Source: an uncultured Clostridia bacterium
Lineage (GTDB): Bacteria > Bacillota > Clostridia > TANB77 > UBA1234
DNA length: 64,000 nt
Assembly (NCBI GenBank): GCA_934149305.1
Contig: CAKPEF010000008.1
Coordinates: forward strand, 1-64,000
Reading direction: 5' to 3'
Each line of letters opens with the position of its first letter. Positions within the stretch are counted from its first letter, which is position 1. This document shows positions 9,032 through 17,345 of this stretch, piece by piece. The translations under genes were made by a program, and so were the position numbers. The notes beneath the pieces were generated by a model that saw only the letters and a program-made list of their open reading frames with translations, was not told the DNA's origin and ran no database searches.

Positions 9032-9064
9032 ACTCCAGTTCTAAATGAGCTGGAGCATTTTTAT
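9032..9064 (+). terminator. Intrinsic terminator after the GN-rich protein
   Basis: The stem ACTCCAG/CTGGAG is followed by a T-rich tail directly after the stop codon. It also sits at the 3' end of the convergent gene ending at 9070. Confidence 0.75.
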
Positions 9065-9069
9065 TTACC

Positions 9070-9504
9070 TTACAAATATCTTCTTATGTCTCTTGCCAAA
9101 TTTTCTTCTTCACTTATTAGTTTTTTTGCTATATCTTTGGCCTCTTCTGATGCCGCTTCGTATTCATTTAAATACTTATTTAAGGATTTTACCCCCATAT
9201 TGCAACCATCAGTTATTAAATCACTAATTGTTTCATCTGTTGGAGATATAGCCAATTTTATGTTAGTTTTCATCCATGACATGCCTTTTGCCATTGCATT
9301 TGGCTGTTCACCAGCATCGTCATATCTATTTAATACAGTTCTTGTTTCATCTCCTAGTTTTTGATGTCTATTTATAGACATTTCTAACAAATTTCTAAAT
9401 TCATTATTTTCAACTTGATTTATTACTTCTTTTATAGAGGCTATCCCCATTTTTACACCAGAATTACACTCTTTCAAAAGTTCTATAGTATCATCTTCTA
9501 CCAT
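9070..9504 (-). CDS. Ferritin-like four-helix-bundle protein (PA2169/DUF2383-like)
   Basis: A 144-residue, all-helical, cytoplasmic protein. The spacing of its amphipathic helices (TIELLKECNSGVKMGIASI, FRNLLEMSINRHQKLGDE, ISDLITDGCNMGVKSLNKYL, AKKLISEEENLARDI) fits a four-helix bundle of the PA2169/DUF2383 kind. Function is unknown for the family; some relatives accompany stress or metal genes. The family match is a judgement from pattern, not a search. Confidence 0.55.
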   Translation of the reverse strand: MVEDDTIELLKECNSGVKMGIASIKEVINQVENNEFRNLLEMSINRHQKLGDETRTVLNRYDDAGEQPNAMAKGMSWMKTNIKLAISPTDETISDLITDGCNMGVKSLNKYLNEYEAASEEAKDIAKKLISEEENLARDIRRYL

Positions 9505-9578
9505 CTTCTCACCATCCTTTTAATAGCTATTTTTTCAAATCTTTATCTTTTTATACAAGATAGATATTTATACACAAA

Positions 9579-9602
9579 AAGAGAGCAAAAAATTGCTCTC
9601 TT
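9579..9602 (-). terminator. Intrinsic terminator
   Basis: The stem AAGAGAGCAA/TTGCTCTCTT lies 13 bases past the stop of the gene ending at 9615 and is followed on the minus strand by a T-rich stretch. Confidence 0.75.
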
Positions 9603-9614
9603 AATATTTTTAAC

Positions 9615-9854
9615 TTACTTGTTTTTATTTTCTTTCTTTGCCTTCTCTTCTTCGTTCTTTCTTTCCTCTTTTCTTGCTTTCATCACACGTTTTTCACCGT
9701 GCAACCCAACAAGCACACCAGAAACAGACATACCTGCAATGGCAACACACGTTACCGGAAGCGAGAAAATATTGGTCGGAAAGATTACTATCGCACCTGC
9801 TAATACCGCAAGCTTAACAATAGTAGCGTCCAGAATCTTATCAGAGTTTTTCAT
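9615..9854 (-). CDS. Small two-helix membrane protein
   Basis: A 79-residue protein starting MKNSDKILDATIVKLAV, chosen because GGAGGG precedes ATG 9854. There are two hydrophobic segments (about 9-27 and 35-50) and a strongly basic/acidic tail rich in Lys and Glu. Its third-position GC looks somewhat higher than its neighbours. No recognised family. Confidence 0.55.
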   Translation of the reverse strand: MKNSDKILDATIVKLAVLAGAIVIFPTNIFSLPVTCVAIAGMSVSGVLVGLHGEKRVMKARKEERKNEEEKAKKENKNK

Positions 9855-10034
9855 ATCGAGTCCCTCCAACAATAAAATTTTTGAATGCTCTATTATAATA
9901 GCATAGCTTGTGTGTTATGTCAACTATTTATTTAAAAATACTCATTCTTACATTTTATTCGGCCGTAGTTCTATAAATTAGTCACATAAGAATATATACG
10001 AAAAATCACTAGAAAATACGAGTCTTACCATCTG

Positions 10035-10763
10035 TTACTTCTTAATTATATCTTTTATCACTTCGCCTGCTATTATCAGTCCTGCACAAGATGGCACAAA
10101 AGAAACACTTCCTGGAATTTGTTTTTTCGAGACATTTTCATCTTTTATATATTCTTCCATAACTGATCTTTCAACTCTCACCGGCTCCTCTTTTGTGTAC
10201 AATACCTTTAGTTTTTTTATGCCTCTTTCCTTTAGTTCTTTTCGCATAACTTTTGCTAGTGGACATACACTTGTCTTGCTTATATCAGATATTTCTAGCT
10301 TTGTCGGATCTAGTTTGTTGCCTGTTCCCATTGAAGAAATTATTGGTATTTCAAGCTTTTTGCAATTTTCAACTAATGCAATTTTTGCTGTTACCGTATC
10401 TATGGCATCAACCACATAATCTATACTTTTATCTAATATCTTTTCCTCTGAATCTGGCATATAGAATGTTTTGTATGTTTCTACTTTTGCCTCTGGATTT
10501 ATATCTAATATCCTTTCTTTCATGATATCAACTTTGTTTTGACCTATTGTTTTATGTGTAGCTATTAGCTGTCTATTTATATTTGTAAGTGATACTGTGT
10601 CATTATCAACTAGTATAAAGTTTCCTACACCAGCTCTTGCTAGTCCCTCTGCCACAAAAGAACCTACACCACCTATTCCAAAGATTGCAACTTTTGCTTT
10701 TTTTAATTTTTCTACATTTTCTTTTCCAAGCACCAACTCTGTCCTCGAAAATTGTGTAACCAT
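10035..10763 (-). CDS. tcdA: tRNA threonylcarbamoyladenosine dehydratase (ThiF/MoeB fold)
   Basis: A 242-residue E1-like enzyme. The Rossmann ATP-binding motif GIGGVGSFVAEGLARAG is near residue 33, with LVDNDTVSLTNINRQ, DAIDTVTAK and a catalytic-type Cys in SVCPLAKVMRKEL. The NINRQ and C-P-LAK arrangement matches TcdA (CsdL), which cyclises t6A to ct6A in tRNAs. I use ATG 10763, with AGGA eight bases upstream; two in-frame ATGs upstream are possible. Confidence 0.88.
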   Translation of the reverse strand: MVTQFSRTELVLGKENVEKLKKAKVAIFGIGGVGSFVAEGLARAGVGNFILVDNDTVSLTNINRQLIATHKTIGQNKVDIMKERILDINPEAKVETYKTFYMPDSEEKILDKSIDYVVDAIDTVTAKIALVENCKKLEIPIISSMGTGNKLDPTKLEISDISKTSVCPLAKVMRKELKERGIKKLKVLYTKEEPVRVERSVMEEYIKDENVSKKQIPGSVSFVPSCAGLIIAGEVIKDIIKK

Positions 10764-10858
10764 ATTCATCATCCTATCTTAGCTTAATTTATATATCGAT
10801 TTTTAGTCTGTATTTCAAGACTTATTGCAATTATATCACATTTAGGAACTTTATTCTA

Positions 10859-10885
10859 TTGCAATTCATACCTTTATGCTATAAT
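10859..10885 (+). promoter_or_regulatory. Candidate promoter for the pentapeptide-repeat gene
   Basis: A perfect TATAAT at 10880-10885 is preceded by a weak TTGCAA at 10859 with a short 15-base spacer. It is placed correctly ahead of the ribosome site GAAGGGG at 10902. Confidence 0.5.
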
Positions 10886-10916
10886 TGTTTTATGCCATTT
10901 TGAAGGGGATGTTATT

Positions 10917-11558
10917 TTGAATATTTTAAAACCACAAGAAATTTTTTTGAATAATTTAGAAAATAAAAATATTGATATTTTGAATACTTTTGAGGAAGAT
11001 ACTGTTATAAAAAAGGCTTTATTTGAAAGCGAAGGAATGCTTAATTTTAATGCATATGCTCTTAATTTTGAGTATTGCAAATTTATAAGCATAAACCTAC
11101 AAAATGCGGTTTTTGAAAAGGTTGCTTTTAATGATGTTATCTTTTCTAATTGCAACTTCTCTAATTGTAAATTTGTTGATTGCTACTTTGCCAGATGTGA
11201 GTTCGATTGCTGTAAATTAGCTGGCAGTAGTTTTACATCTAACAGACTTTCTAATATCGGTTTTATTGAAACAAATGCTAATTTTATAAACCTTACTGAT
11301 GCCTCTTTAGATAAAGTTTTATTTAAAAAGACATCTCTTAGAAATAGTTATTTTAGTGAAACTTCAATTAAAAATATTTATTTTGATGAAGCTGATTTGT
11401 CTTTGACTCAAATTTTCAAAACAAGCTTTAAAGATATTGATTTGTCTAACTCTACCATTGAAGGAATTTCAATTTCACTAGAAGATATAAAAGGTGCTAT
11501 AATTGATTCGTACCAACTTAATGACCTTGCTTTCCTTCTGGGAGTTAAAATTCGATAA
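10917..11558 (+). CDS. Pentapeptide-repeat protein
   Basis: A 213-residue protein in which five-residue A(D/N)LXX-type repeats run from about residue 40 to 190 (for example FSNCNFSNCKFVDCYFARCEF, LTDASLDKVLFKKTSLRNSYF). It would form a right-handed quadrilateral beta helix. Some relatives mimic DNA and protect gyrase, but most have no known role. It starts at TTG 10917 behind GAAGGGG; the nearby ATG at 10910 is out of frame and closes at once. No signal peptide. Confidence 0.8.
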   Translation: MNILKPQEIFLNNLENKNIDILNTFEEDTVIKKALFESEGMLNFNAYALNFEYCKFISINLQNAVFEKVAFNDVIFSNCNFSNCKFVDCYFARCEFDCCKLAGSSFTSNRLSNIGFIETNANFINLTDASLDKVLFKKTSLRNSYFSETSIKNIYFDEADLSLTQIFKTSFKDIDLSNSTIEGISISLEDIKGAIIDSYQLNDLAFLLGVKIR

Positions 11559-11564
11559 TAATGT

Positions 11565-11598
11565 AACTAGAGATAAGGATTATTCCTTATCTCTAGTT
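11565..11598. terminator. Shared hairpin between convergent genes
   Basis: A perfect 15-bp stem (11565-11579 with 11584-11598) and TTAT loop. It includes the stop codon of the convergent HEPN gene. There is no long T run, so termination may be partial. Confidence 0.65.
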
Positions 11599-11995
11599 AA
11601 TACCTACTTTCTAAATACTTTTCAACCTCTTTTAGAAAAATCTCAGCAGTATTTATCTGCTCCTCACATTCTTCTTTTGTAATTATATAAAAATCGACAT
11701 AGTCGCTTTGTTCTCTATAAAATCTCGATTCACCAATTCTTTTTCCAAGTTCTCTTGAAAAAATATTTGTACTAACATACTCTTTATTAAAATATGAAAT
11801 TACACCTGAATGCTTTTTAAAATCCACCTCATCTAGCGCACATATTGCTTTCATTGCATGAAATATACTATAATATGCTCTGTTACTAGCTCCTTTATAT
11901 TTATTTTCTCTAAAAAGCAAATATGCCTCCTCTAAATTTTCTCTTGCTTGTTCTTTTCTATATTTTGATAATGTAATACAATTTTCTTTATCCAC
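11597..11995 (-). CDS. HEPN domain protein (MNT partner)
   Basis: A 132-residue HEPN protein with the RNase-type R-x6-H motif in NRAYYSIFHAM, set in a helical bundle. HEPN proteins of this size act as ribonuclease-like toxins paired with MNT nucleotidyltransferases. It starts at GTG 11995, overlapping the MNT gene by a few bases, so expression is coupled. The motif and pairing are visible; whether the pair is toxic is inference. Confidence 0.85.
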   Translation of the reverse strand: MDKENCITLSKYRKEQARENLEEAYLLFRENKYKGASNRAYYSIFHAMKAICALDEVDFKKHSGVISYFNKEYVSTNIFSRELGKRIGESRFYREQSDYVDFYIITKEECEEQINTAEIFLKEVEKYLESRY

Positions 11996-12332
11996 TAATT
12001 AAAATACCTTCTTTCTGAACATTTTTGTAAAATACCATAAAATCTTTTCTTTGATTATAAACATCAATATTTTCGACTATTGGTGAAATAAGTATATTAT
12101 ACTTTAAATTCAAATCAAAACTATAATCAAGAACTTTTTTCTGTAATTCTTTTAGTTCATCAGAAGGCGTATTTACTAATATCATTATATCAATATCGCT
12201 TTGCTCGCCATTTATATTTTGCTCTCCTCTTGCATAAGAACCATACAATATAATATTTATAAGAGAATCCCCAAGTATATTTTTTGATTCATCTACGAAT
12301 TCTTTTAAAGCTTGTTTTATGTAATTAGGCAT
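11988..12332 (-). CDS. MNT-type nucleotidyltransferase (antitoxin-like)
   Basis: A 114-residue minimal nucleotidyltransferase with the signature GSYARG...SDIDIMI. The two Asp of SDIDI bind the catalytic metal. In known HEPN/MNT systems the MNT partner AMPylates and silences the HEPN toxin. It has a strong AAAGGAGGT site before ATG 12332 and is the first gene of the two-gene unit. Confidence 0.85.
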   Translation of the reverse strand: MPNYIKQALKEFVDESKNILGDSLINIILYGSYARGEQNINGEQSDIDIMILVNTPSDELKELQKKVLDYSFDLNLKYNILISPIVENIDVYNQRKDFMVFYKNVQKEGILISG

Positions 12333-12408
12333 TTTATACTACCTCCTTTGCTAATATTACTATAAGTATACCACAAATTGTATAATTTTAAAATATTTTC
12401 TCGACTTT

Positions 12409-13102
12409 TTAATCCTCTATCTCTTTGCTTAGCTTATTTATTGCCTTTGTCTCTATTCTTGAGACGTACGAACGCGATATTCCAAGCATTTTTGCAATTT
12501 CATTTTGTGTTTTCACTTCTTTTCCGTTTAAGCCAAATCGAAGTTCTAATATTAGTTTTTCTCTATCTAGTAGAACTTCACTTATCTTTTGATATAATTT
12601 TTTTACTTTGAATTTTAAATCTAGTGCGTCTTCGACATTCTTTTCTTTGCTTTCTATCACATCCATGAATGTTATTTCATTTCCTTCTTTATCTTGGCCG
12701 GAGTGCATCGTTTAATGATATTTCTTGTGATGTCTTTTTGCTTCCTCTAAAATACATCAAAATCTCATTTTCTATGCACCTTGCAGCATATGTAGCTAGT
12801 CTTACACCTTTACTACCTTTATAGCTATTTATAGCCTTAATAAGTCCTATTGTACCTATGGATATTATATCATCTTGTTCTACTCCTGAATTTGCATATT
12901 TCTTTGCCACATGTGCTACTAATCTTAAGTTTCTCTCTATCAATATTTTTTTTGCATTTTCATCACCATTTTCATATAGCTCTAAATATTTTGCCTCTTC
13001 CTCTGCCGTTAGCGGTTCAGGAAATAGATTGTAACTACTCACATATCCAAGCAAAAAAACGAAGTCTTTCATTGTTTCTAAAATTGTAAACATACCAAGC
13101 AA
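12409..13102 (-). CDS. sigK: Sporulation sigma factor SigK, read through a CGG +1 shift
   Basis: A 230-residue sigma-70 family factor when joined. Region 2 is intact (NLRLVAHVAKKYANSG, DDIISIGTIGLIKAINSY, LATYAARCIENEILMYFR), and region 4 has an HTH (TQNEIAKMLGISRSYVSRIE). The DKEGNEI linker identifies SigK rather than SigE. Frame 0 reads CTC CGG at 12698-12703 and stops three codons on; skipping C 12700 gives ALGQDKEGNE, matching the family's PIGxDKEGNE. This is not the skin-element split, which in Bacillus lies earlier, near ENEIL. I use TTG 13102, seven bases after GGAGG; ATG 13093 is the alternative. The upstream leader can mask the ribosome site. Confidence 0.85.
12697..12703 (-). other. 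CGG +1 frameshift site 2 (sigK)
   Basis: The minus strand reads CTC-C-GGC. Skipping one C gives Leu-Gly-Gln-Asp-Lys-Glu-Gly, the conserved linker of SigK. Frame 0 ends at TAA after Arg-Pro-Arg. Confidence 0.85.
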
Positions 13103-13105
13103 AAA

Positions 13106-13168
13106 AACACCTCCCATGCCTTCTTTAAATACACTAATATATATTCAAATACGGCATGTCAGGTGCTT
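13106..13168 (-). promoter_or_regulatory. Leader hairpin that can mask the sigK ribosome site
   Basis: CACCT..CATGCC (13108-13120) pairs with GGCATG..AGGTG (13153-13165) in two blocks of 6 and 5 bp around a 2x2 internal loop. In the sigK mRNA one arm is GGCATGGGAGGTG, which contains the Shine-Dalgarno sequence. Folding would therefore block translation initiation. Confidence 0.6.
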
Positions 13169-13197
13169 GTAATGGTTGGGCTTTTTTATAAATAGTA

Positions 13198-13237
13198 AAA
13201 TAGCTACCATTCCAAAAGAATGATAGCTATTTTTTAA
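13198..13237 (-). terminator. Terminator of the nucleotide kinase gene
   Basis: The stem AATAGCTA..ATTC/GAAT..TAGCTATT directly follows the stop at 13238. A/T runs on both sides mean it could also act on the other strand. Confidence 0.75.
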
Positions 13238-13867
13238 TTAAAATCCGAGTTCCTTCAGCTTTTTGAGTACATACTCAAAAGTTTCTTCGGTTGTCATCTG
13301 TGTCGTATCGACATAGATATTTTGAGCAGAATGGAAGTGCTCCAGCGATGGTTCCTTGTTTACCAGCTCGCGATATGCTCTTCTGGTTTCTTGCTCCTGC
13401 CTACGAATATACGATAGATATTCAAACTTGTCAGCGTCAGGATCATCCTTAATTCGTGCATAAGCTGTTTCAGCCTCTGCGACCATGTGAATCATCACAT
13501 CACATGTTGGCAGTTCATCTATGCGATTAAGGTCTGCTATGAAATCATAACCAAAGCCCTGCACTGCTCCATGAACGAAACTATCCAAGAATCCTCGTTG
13601 CGTGATGATTACGTCAAAATCATCAGAGGTGAACCATTCCTCATACTCCTCGGCAAATAACCGGTTGTCAAGAGCAAACAACATCCGGTCCGTATACTTG
13701 CTCGTGGACTTGTTCAGAAGCTCTTTGACAATATACCTGTCGAATGGTAATCGCGAACGTTTTACACTCTTTCCGAGCGAAGTATAGTACCGTTCAAGCG
13801 CTTCAACAAGGGTGGTTTTACCAGAGCCATCCAAACCTGTCGCAACAATCCATTTTGTATCTTTCAT
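13238..13867 (-). CDS. Thymidylate-kinase-like P-loop kinase, foreign composition
   Basis: A 209-residue P-loop kinase with Walker A GLDGSGKTT at about residue 12, a DNR segment after MLFAL that matches the DR of thymidylate kinases, and a lid-like RRQEQETRRAYREL. It probably phosphorylates a nucleotide or nucleoside. Start ATG 13867 follows GGAGG. The gene is clearly richer in GC than its neighbours and contains three in-frame CGG codons (13661, 13685, 13790), otherwise almost absent from this window. At 13661 the CGG falls at the conserved Arg, so in its source genome CGG meant Arg. Recent transfer is likely. Confidence 0.75.
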   Translation of the reverse strand: MKDTKWIVATGLDGSGKTTLVEALERYYTSLGKSVKRSRLPFDRYIVKELLNKSTSKYTDRMLFALDNRLFAEEYEEWFTSDDFDVIITQRGFLDSFVHGAVQGFGYDFIADLNRIDELPTCDVMIHMVAEAETAYARIKDDPDADKFEYLSYIRRQEQETRRAYRELVNKEPSLEHFHSAQNIYVDTTQMTTEETFEYVLKKLKELGF

Positions 13868-13939
13868 ACAAAATACCTCCAAAAATATTAAAATTTAGTA
13901 CATTATTATTTTACCATAAGTTTGATATTATGTAAAGTT

Positions 13940-14824
13940 TTATTTATAATAAACAACCTTATTTTTCCATTCATCCATAATGCTTTCTTCTATACTCATT
14001 TCGCCAAAGCCCACGCCTAAACCAACATTTGACTTAGCTTTTCCATGATAATCGCTTCCACCAGACATATATAAATTTCTATCTTTACATAGCTCTACTA
14101 GTCTTTCACTTTGTTCTTTTGTAAACGTTGTGTAAAAACATTCTATACCATCTATCTTGTATGTTTTTAGTATATAATCTAATATCTTTTCTGAATTTTC
14201 TCTATATTCAAATATATGTGGGATAAATACCAATCCACCACATTCTCTTATCAAATTTGCGGCTTCATCAAACTCTGGCACAAAATCATCCATTTCAACA
14301 TATAGAGGACCTTCAGGATTTGACATATACATTCTATAAAATGTTTTAGTATCATTTAAAAACTTACTTGGTATTATGCTCTCATTTTCACTAAACTTTT
14401 TGATTTCTTCTTGTATAAATTTTGATGTAAACGCTTTTCCATCATATCTTGATAAGCAGTCTTTTTCTAATTTTATTCCTATATCAATGCATTTTTTATA
14501 CAATCTTTCGCATTCTATTTTGTTTCTTTCTTCTGCTGGTATATAAAGTTTCTTTACTAGTTCATTCATCTTTTTATAGTCTATGCCATATCCTAGTATC
14601 TCTATTGGCACCTTCAAAGCCTTTGTATTTAGCTCTATTCCTGGAATTATACGCCCATTATAATAATTATTTATCTCAACATTTTCTAATGCTTCATATA
14701 CTTTTGCTGTATTATGATCTGTTATCGATATTATACTTAAATTCTTTGCCTTAGCATTTTTTAATATTTCTATTTCGGTATCTGTACCATCTGAAAAATA
14801 CGTATGCATATGTAAGTCTATCAT
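13940..14824 (-). CDS. PHP-domain phosphoesterase
   Basis: A 294-residue PHP protein. The metal-binding motifs appear in order: LHMHTYFSDGT (residues 4-14), SITDHNT, GIELN, FIPHIFEYR and the C-terminal GGSDYHG. PHP phosphoesterases cut phosphoesters or nucleotides with two or three metals; relatives include YciV/RnaA-type 3'-5' nucleases. The substrate here is unknown. It starts 14 bases after the stop of the ktrA-like gene, so it may belong to that operon. Confidence 0.88.
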   Translation of the reverse strand: MIDLHMHTYFSDGTDTEIEILKNAKAKNLSIISITDHNTAKVYEALENVEINNYYNGRIIPGIELNTKALKVPIEILGYGIDYKKMNELVKKLYIPAEERNKIECERLYKKCIDIGIKLEKDCLSRYDGKAFTSKFIQEEIKKFSENESIIPSKFLNDTKTFYRMYMSNPEGPLYVEMDDFVPEFDEAANLIRECGGLVFIPHIFEYRENSEKILDYILKTYKIDGIECFYTTFTKEQSERLVELCKDRNLYMSGGSDYHGKAKSNVGLGVGFGEMSIEESIMDEWKNKVVYYK

Positions 14825-14838
14825 TTTTTTACTCCTAT

Positions 14839-15504
14839 TTATAATATTTTACCTAGATATCCATCTGATTCTAATTCTTTATTTGGAGATATTATCATTA
14901 GATTATCTTTTTCTTCTATAACATAGTCTGCCATTGGTATAATCACTCTACCATCTTTCTTTTCTATACATACAATAACTATGTTGTATTTTGGTCTAAT
15001 ATCTAGCTTATTTAAACTTATTCCTACCCATTCTTTTGGTGTTTCAATTTCTAAAATACTGTATTCTTTTCCGAATTCTACTCTTTCTATTATGCTTTTA
15101 TGCATTATAGATTTTGCAATCCTTGTTCCTACATCTTGTTCTGGTTGAACTACTTTGTCTACACCTATCATTGTAAGAAGTCTTGTATGCATATCATCTC
15201 TTGACTTTGCAATGATGTATGGCATCTTTAATTCTTTAAGTGTAAGTGCAATCATTATACTTGCCTCTAGATTATCTCCTATTCCTATTACTGCAGTATC
15301 AAAGTTCGAAACACCAAGTTTTTTTAAGCTTTCAATATCACCTGCATCTACTCTTGCTGCATGGGTAACATATGGTGCCACATCATCTACTAACTCAGGC
15401 GCTTCATCAATTGCTAATACTTCACAATCATATGCTGAAAGTGCTTTTGCTACGCTCATTCCAAACTTTCCAAGTCCTACTATTAAAATTTGTTCTTTTC
15501 TCAT
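14839..15504 (-). CDS. ktrA: Potassium uptake regulator KtrA/TrkA family
   Basis: A 221-residue cytoplasmic RCK protein with an N-terminal Rossmann nucleotide-binding fold (ILIVGLGKFGMSVAKAL, then LAIDEAPELV) and a C-terminal TrkA-C domain (about 135-221). It gates the KtrB-type potassium channel in response to ATP/ADP or NAD(H). The ktrB-like gene lies directly upstream in the transcription direction, separated by two repeat units. ATG 15504. Confidence 0.9.
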   Translation of the reverse strand: MRKEQILIVGLGKFGMSVAKALSAYDCEVLAIDEAPELVDDVAPYVTHAARVDAGDIESLKKLGVSNFDTAVIGIGDNLEASIMIALTLKELKMPYIIAKSRDDMHTRLLTMIGVDKVVQPEQDVGTRIAKSIMHKSIIERVEFGKEYSILEIETPKEWVGISLNKLDIRPKYNIVIVCIEKKDGRVIIPMADYVIEEKDNLMIISPNKELESDGYLGKIL

Positions 15505-15569
15505 GAATTATCAATTCCCTTCTTATAATCTTTTTTGGAGTATTGTGTATTTCCATATTTTATTACTAT

Positions 15570-15801
15570 TCAACCCTAATTTATAACGAATGCTGAATTA
15601 TAATATTTTCATGGAGCACACTGTGCTCCGCTACATGTTTGCAACTGTTTTATATTTTTTTATAAAGTGGCTTGCCTTGTACCTTTTTAAATTATGTTTT
15701 CATTCCTTTATGGAGTACATCTACGCTTAAGCTACGCTCTTATAAAATACAATTATACCCCATATATACTTTCATTTTCTTTGAAGACTTAAGAGTAACA
15801 A
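15570..15801 (+). repeat. Intergenic palindromic repeat, copy C plus second unit C'
   Basis: Copy C (15570-15680) carries a perfect core GGAGCACACTGTGCTCC at 15613-15629, preceded by TTATAATATTTTCAT and followed by GCTACATGTTTGCAACTG. The second unit C' (15700-15801) has TTTATGGAGTACATCTACGC and a different tail, ATATATACTTTCATTTTC...GAAGACTTAAGAGTAACA, which recurs in copy I. It fills the ktrA-ktrB gap. Confidence 0.85.
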
Positions 15802-15802
15802 T

Positions 15803-17181
15803 TTATCCTACAATTACATCTTCTTTTGCGTAAACTATATCATCATTTTCTTTTGGTTTTCCAAGTATAAATGCAACTGCGGTCGTAATTGTTCCCACTC
15901 TTCCAATATACATTAAAAGTATGTTTACAAACAAGCCTGTATTATTCATGCGTTCTATTGTACCAGCCGAAAGTCCAACTGTAGCTATTGAAGATGATAA
16001 ATCAAAAGTAGTATCTAAAACTGACACATTTTCTGTTATATTGCATGTAACAATTAAAACAGAAATGAAAGTAACTACAGTCATAAAAATAAATACTGTC
16101 ATAGCTTTCTCATATGTTTCGTGCGGAATTGTTTTCTTGAATATGGTTATGTTTTTCTTTCCTTTAATCATAGCAAGCATTCCATATAATATAACTACAA
16201 CCGTTACTGTTTTTATTCCGCCTGCCATGCTTCCTGGCGCTCCTCCTATAAGCATTAAAAATATCATTAAAAGTTTTGTTGCATCTCTAAGCTCTGCCAT
16301 ATTTACTGTCGACATGCCTGCCGTTCTTGCTGAAACTGATTGAAACGATGAAACTAAAATCTTGTCACTAAGTTCTAGATTTCCTATTGTACTGCTATTA
16401 GTATTTTCAAAACTTAAAAACAAAACCGTTCCTAATATCATTAATACTACTTGTGATATCAAAACCAATTTAGTATGTAGTGCAAGTTTTTTTATCGCTT
16501 TTGAAATACTTGTTTTGTTTTTTATTGCTTCCCCAAAACATTTAGATATATCTTCCCATACCAAAAAGCCAAGACCACCCAATTGAATCAGTATTATAAT
16601 TGTAATATTTACTACTTTATCTAATGAATATGGCTCTAAGCTATTGCCTTTTAAAATATCAAATCCAGCATTACAAAATGCTGATACCGAGTGAAATAGA
16701 CCTTTAAATAAGCCATCTGCAAAAGTTGTTTCTGGTACAAATCTAGTTGCTAAAATAAGTGCTCCAAATAGTTCAAAGGTTAATGTATATTTAATTATCT
16801 TTCTAAGTAATTTAACTACGCCTGCAAAGTCGGTTTTATTAACAGATTGACTAATTAAAATTCGATTTCGTAAGCTTATCTTTTTACCGTAACCACATCA
16901 TTATAAGCGCTATAACTAGCATAAGACCGAAGTCCACCTATTTGTATAAGTAGCATCATAATAATTTTTCCAAAAACAGTGAAGGTAGCCTCAACATCAA
17001 CAGTAGAATGACCTGTAACACATGTACAGGATGTTGCTGTAAAAAGTGCATCTATGTATGATAATTCTCCTTTATGAGATATAGGCAATTTTAATATTAG
17101 ACTACCTATAAATATTGTTATTAAAAATCCAAGTGCAATCATCTGCATTGACGATAATTTATTCATAAATTTTGTTTTCAT
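15803..17181 (-). CDS. ktrB: TrkH/KtrB potassium transporter subunit, two CGG +1 shifts
   Basis: A 458-residue K+ channel-like transporter once two single-base skips are made. Frame 0 breaks at CTT CGG (16927-16932) and again at TTA CGG TAA. Skipping the C at 16929 and at 16889 gives a continuous product including IQIGGLGLMLVIA, WLGKKISLRNRIL, HSVSAFCNAGFD and LIQLGGLGFLVW. The filter-type segments (TCVTGHS, SAFCNAG, SVSARTAGM, GLSAG) and the repeated two-helix layout are all present, and no other stop or gap occurs. Both restored glycines sit in family motifs. ATG 17181 follows CGGAGGA. Confidence 0.88.
16886..16892 (-). other. CGG +1 frameshift site 4 (ktrB-like)
   Basis: The minus strand reads TTA-C-GGT-AAA. 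Frame 0 gives CGG then TAA at once. Skipping C gives Leu-Gly-Lys-Lys-Ile, as in the LGKKI segment of KtrB proteins. Confidence 0.82.
16926..16932 (-). other. CGG +1 frameshift site 3 (ktrB-like)
   Basis: The minus strand reads CTT-C-GGT. Skipping C restores IGGLGLM, the invariant GGLG segment of TrkH/KtrB proteins. It lies 13 codons upstream of site 4. Confidence 0.85.
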
Positions 17182-17240
17182 TTGTATCCTCCGTTTTTCT
17201 TTTTGGTTTGTTTAATAATTATAATATTTTTTTATTTCTA

Positions 17241-17345
17241 TTTTATTGTACTGCTAGTAATTAGTTTTTATGGAGCACAATGTGCTTAAGCTACATTTTG
17301 GGCAGCATATTTTATTTTTTAATAAATTAGTTTACGCTAATTTTT
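17241..17345 (+). repeat. Intergenic palindromic repeat, copy D
   Basis: It reads TTTTTATGGAGCACAATGTG, CTTAAGCTACATTTTG, GCAGCATATTTTATTTT and AATAAATTAGTTTACGCTAA. The rest of the 17182-17689 gap (about 17346-17647) holds only AT-rich sequence in which I see no gene or clear signal. Confidence 0.82.

Noticed and set aside
11597..12332. HEPN/MNT pair as a novel defence system
   Set aside because: It matches a well-described toxin-antitoxin type by motif and order.
12409..13102. sigK split by a skin-type prophage
   Set aside because: No insertion is present and the break is a single base in the linker, not the known skin site near ENEIL.
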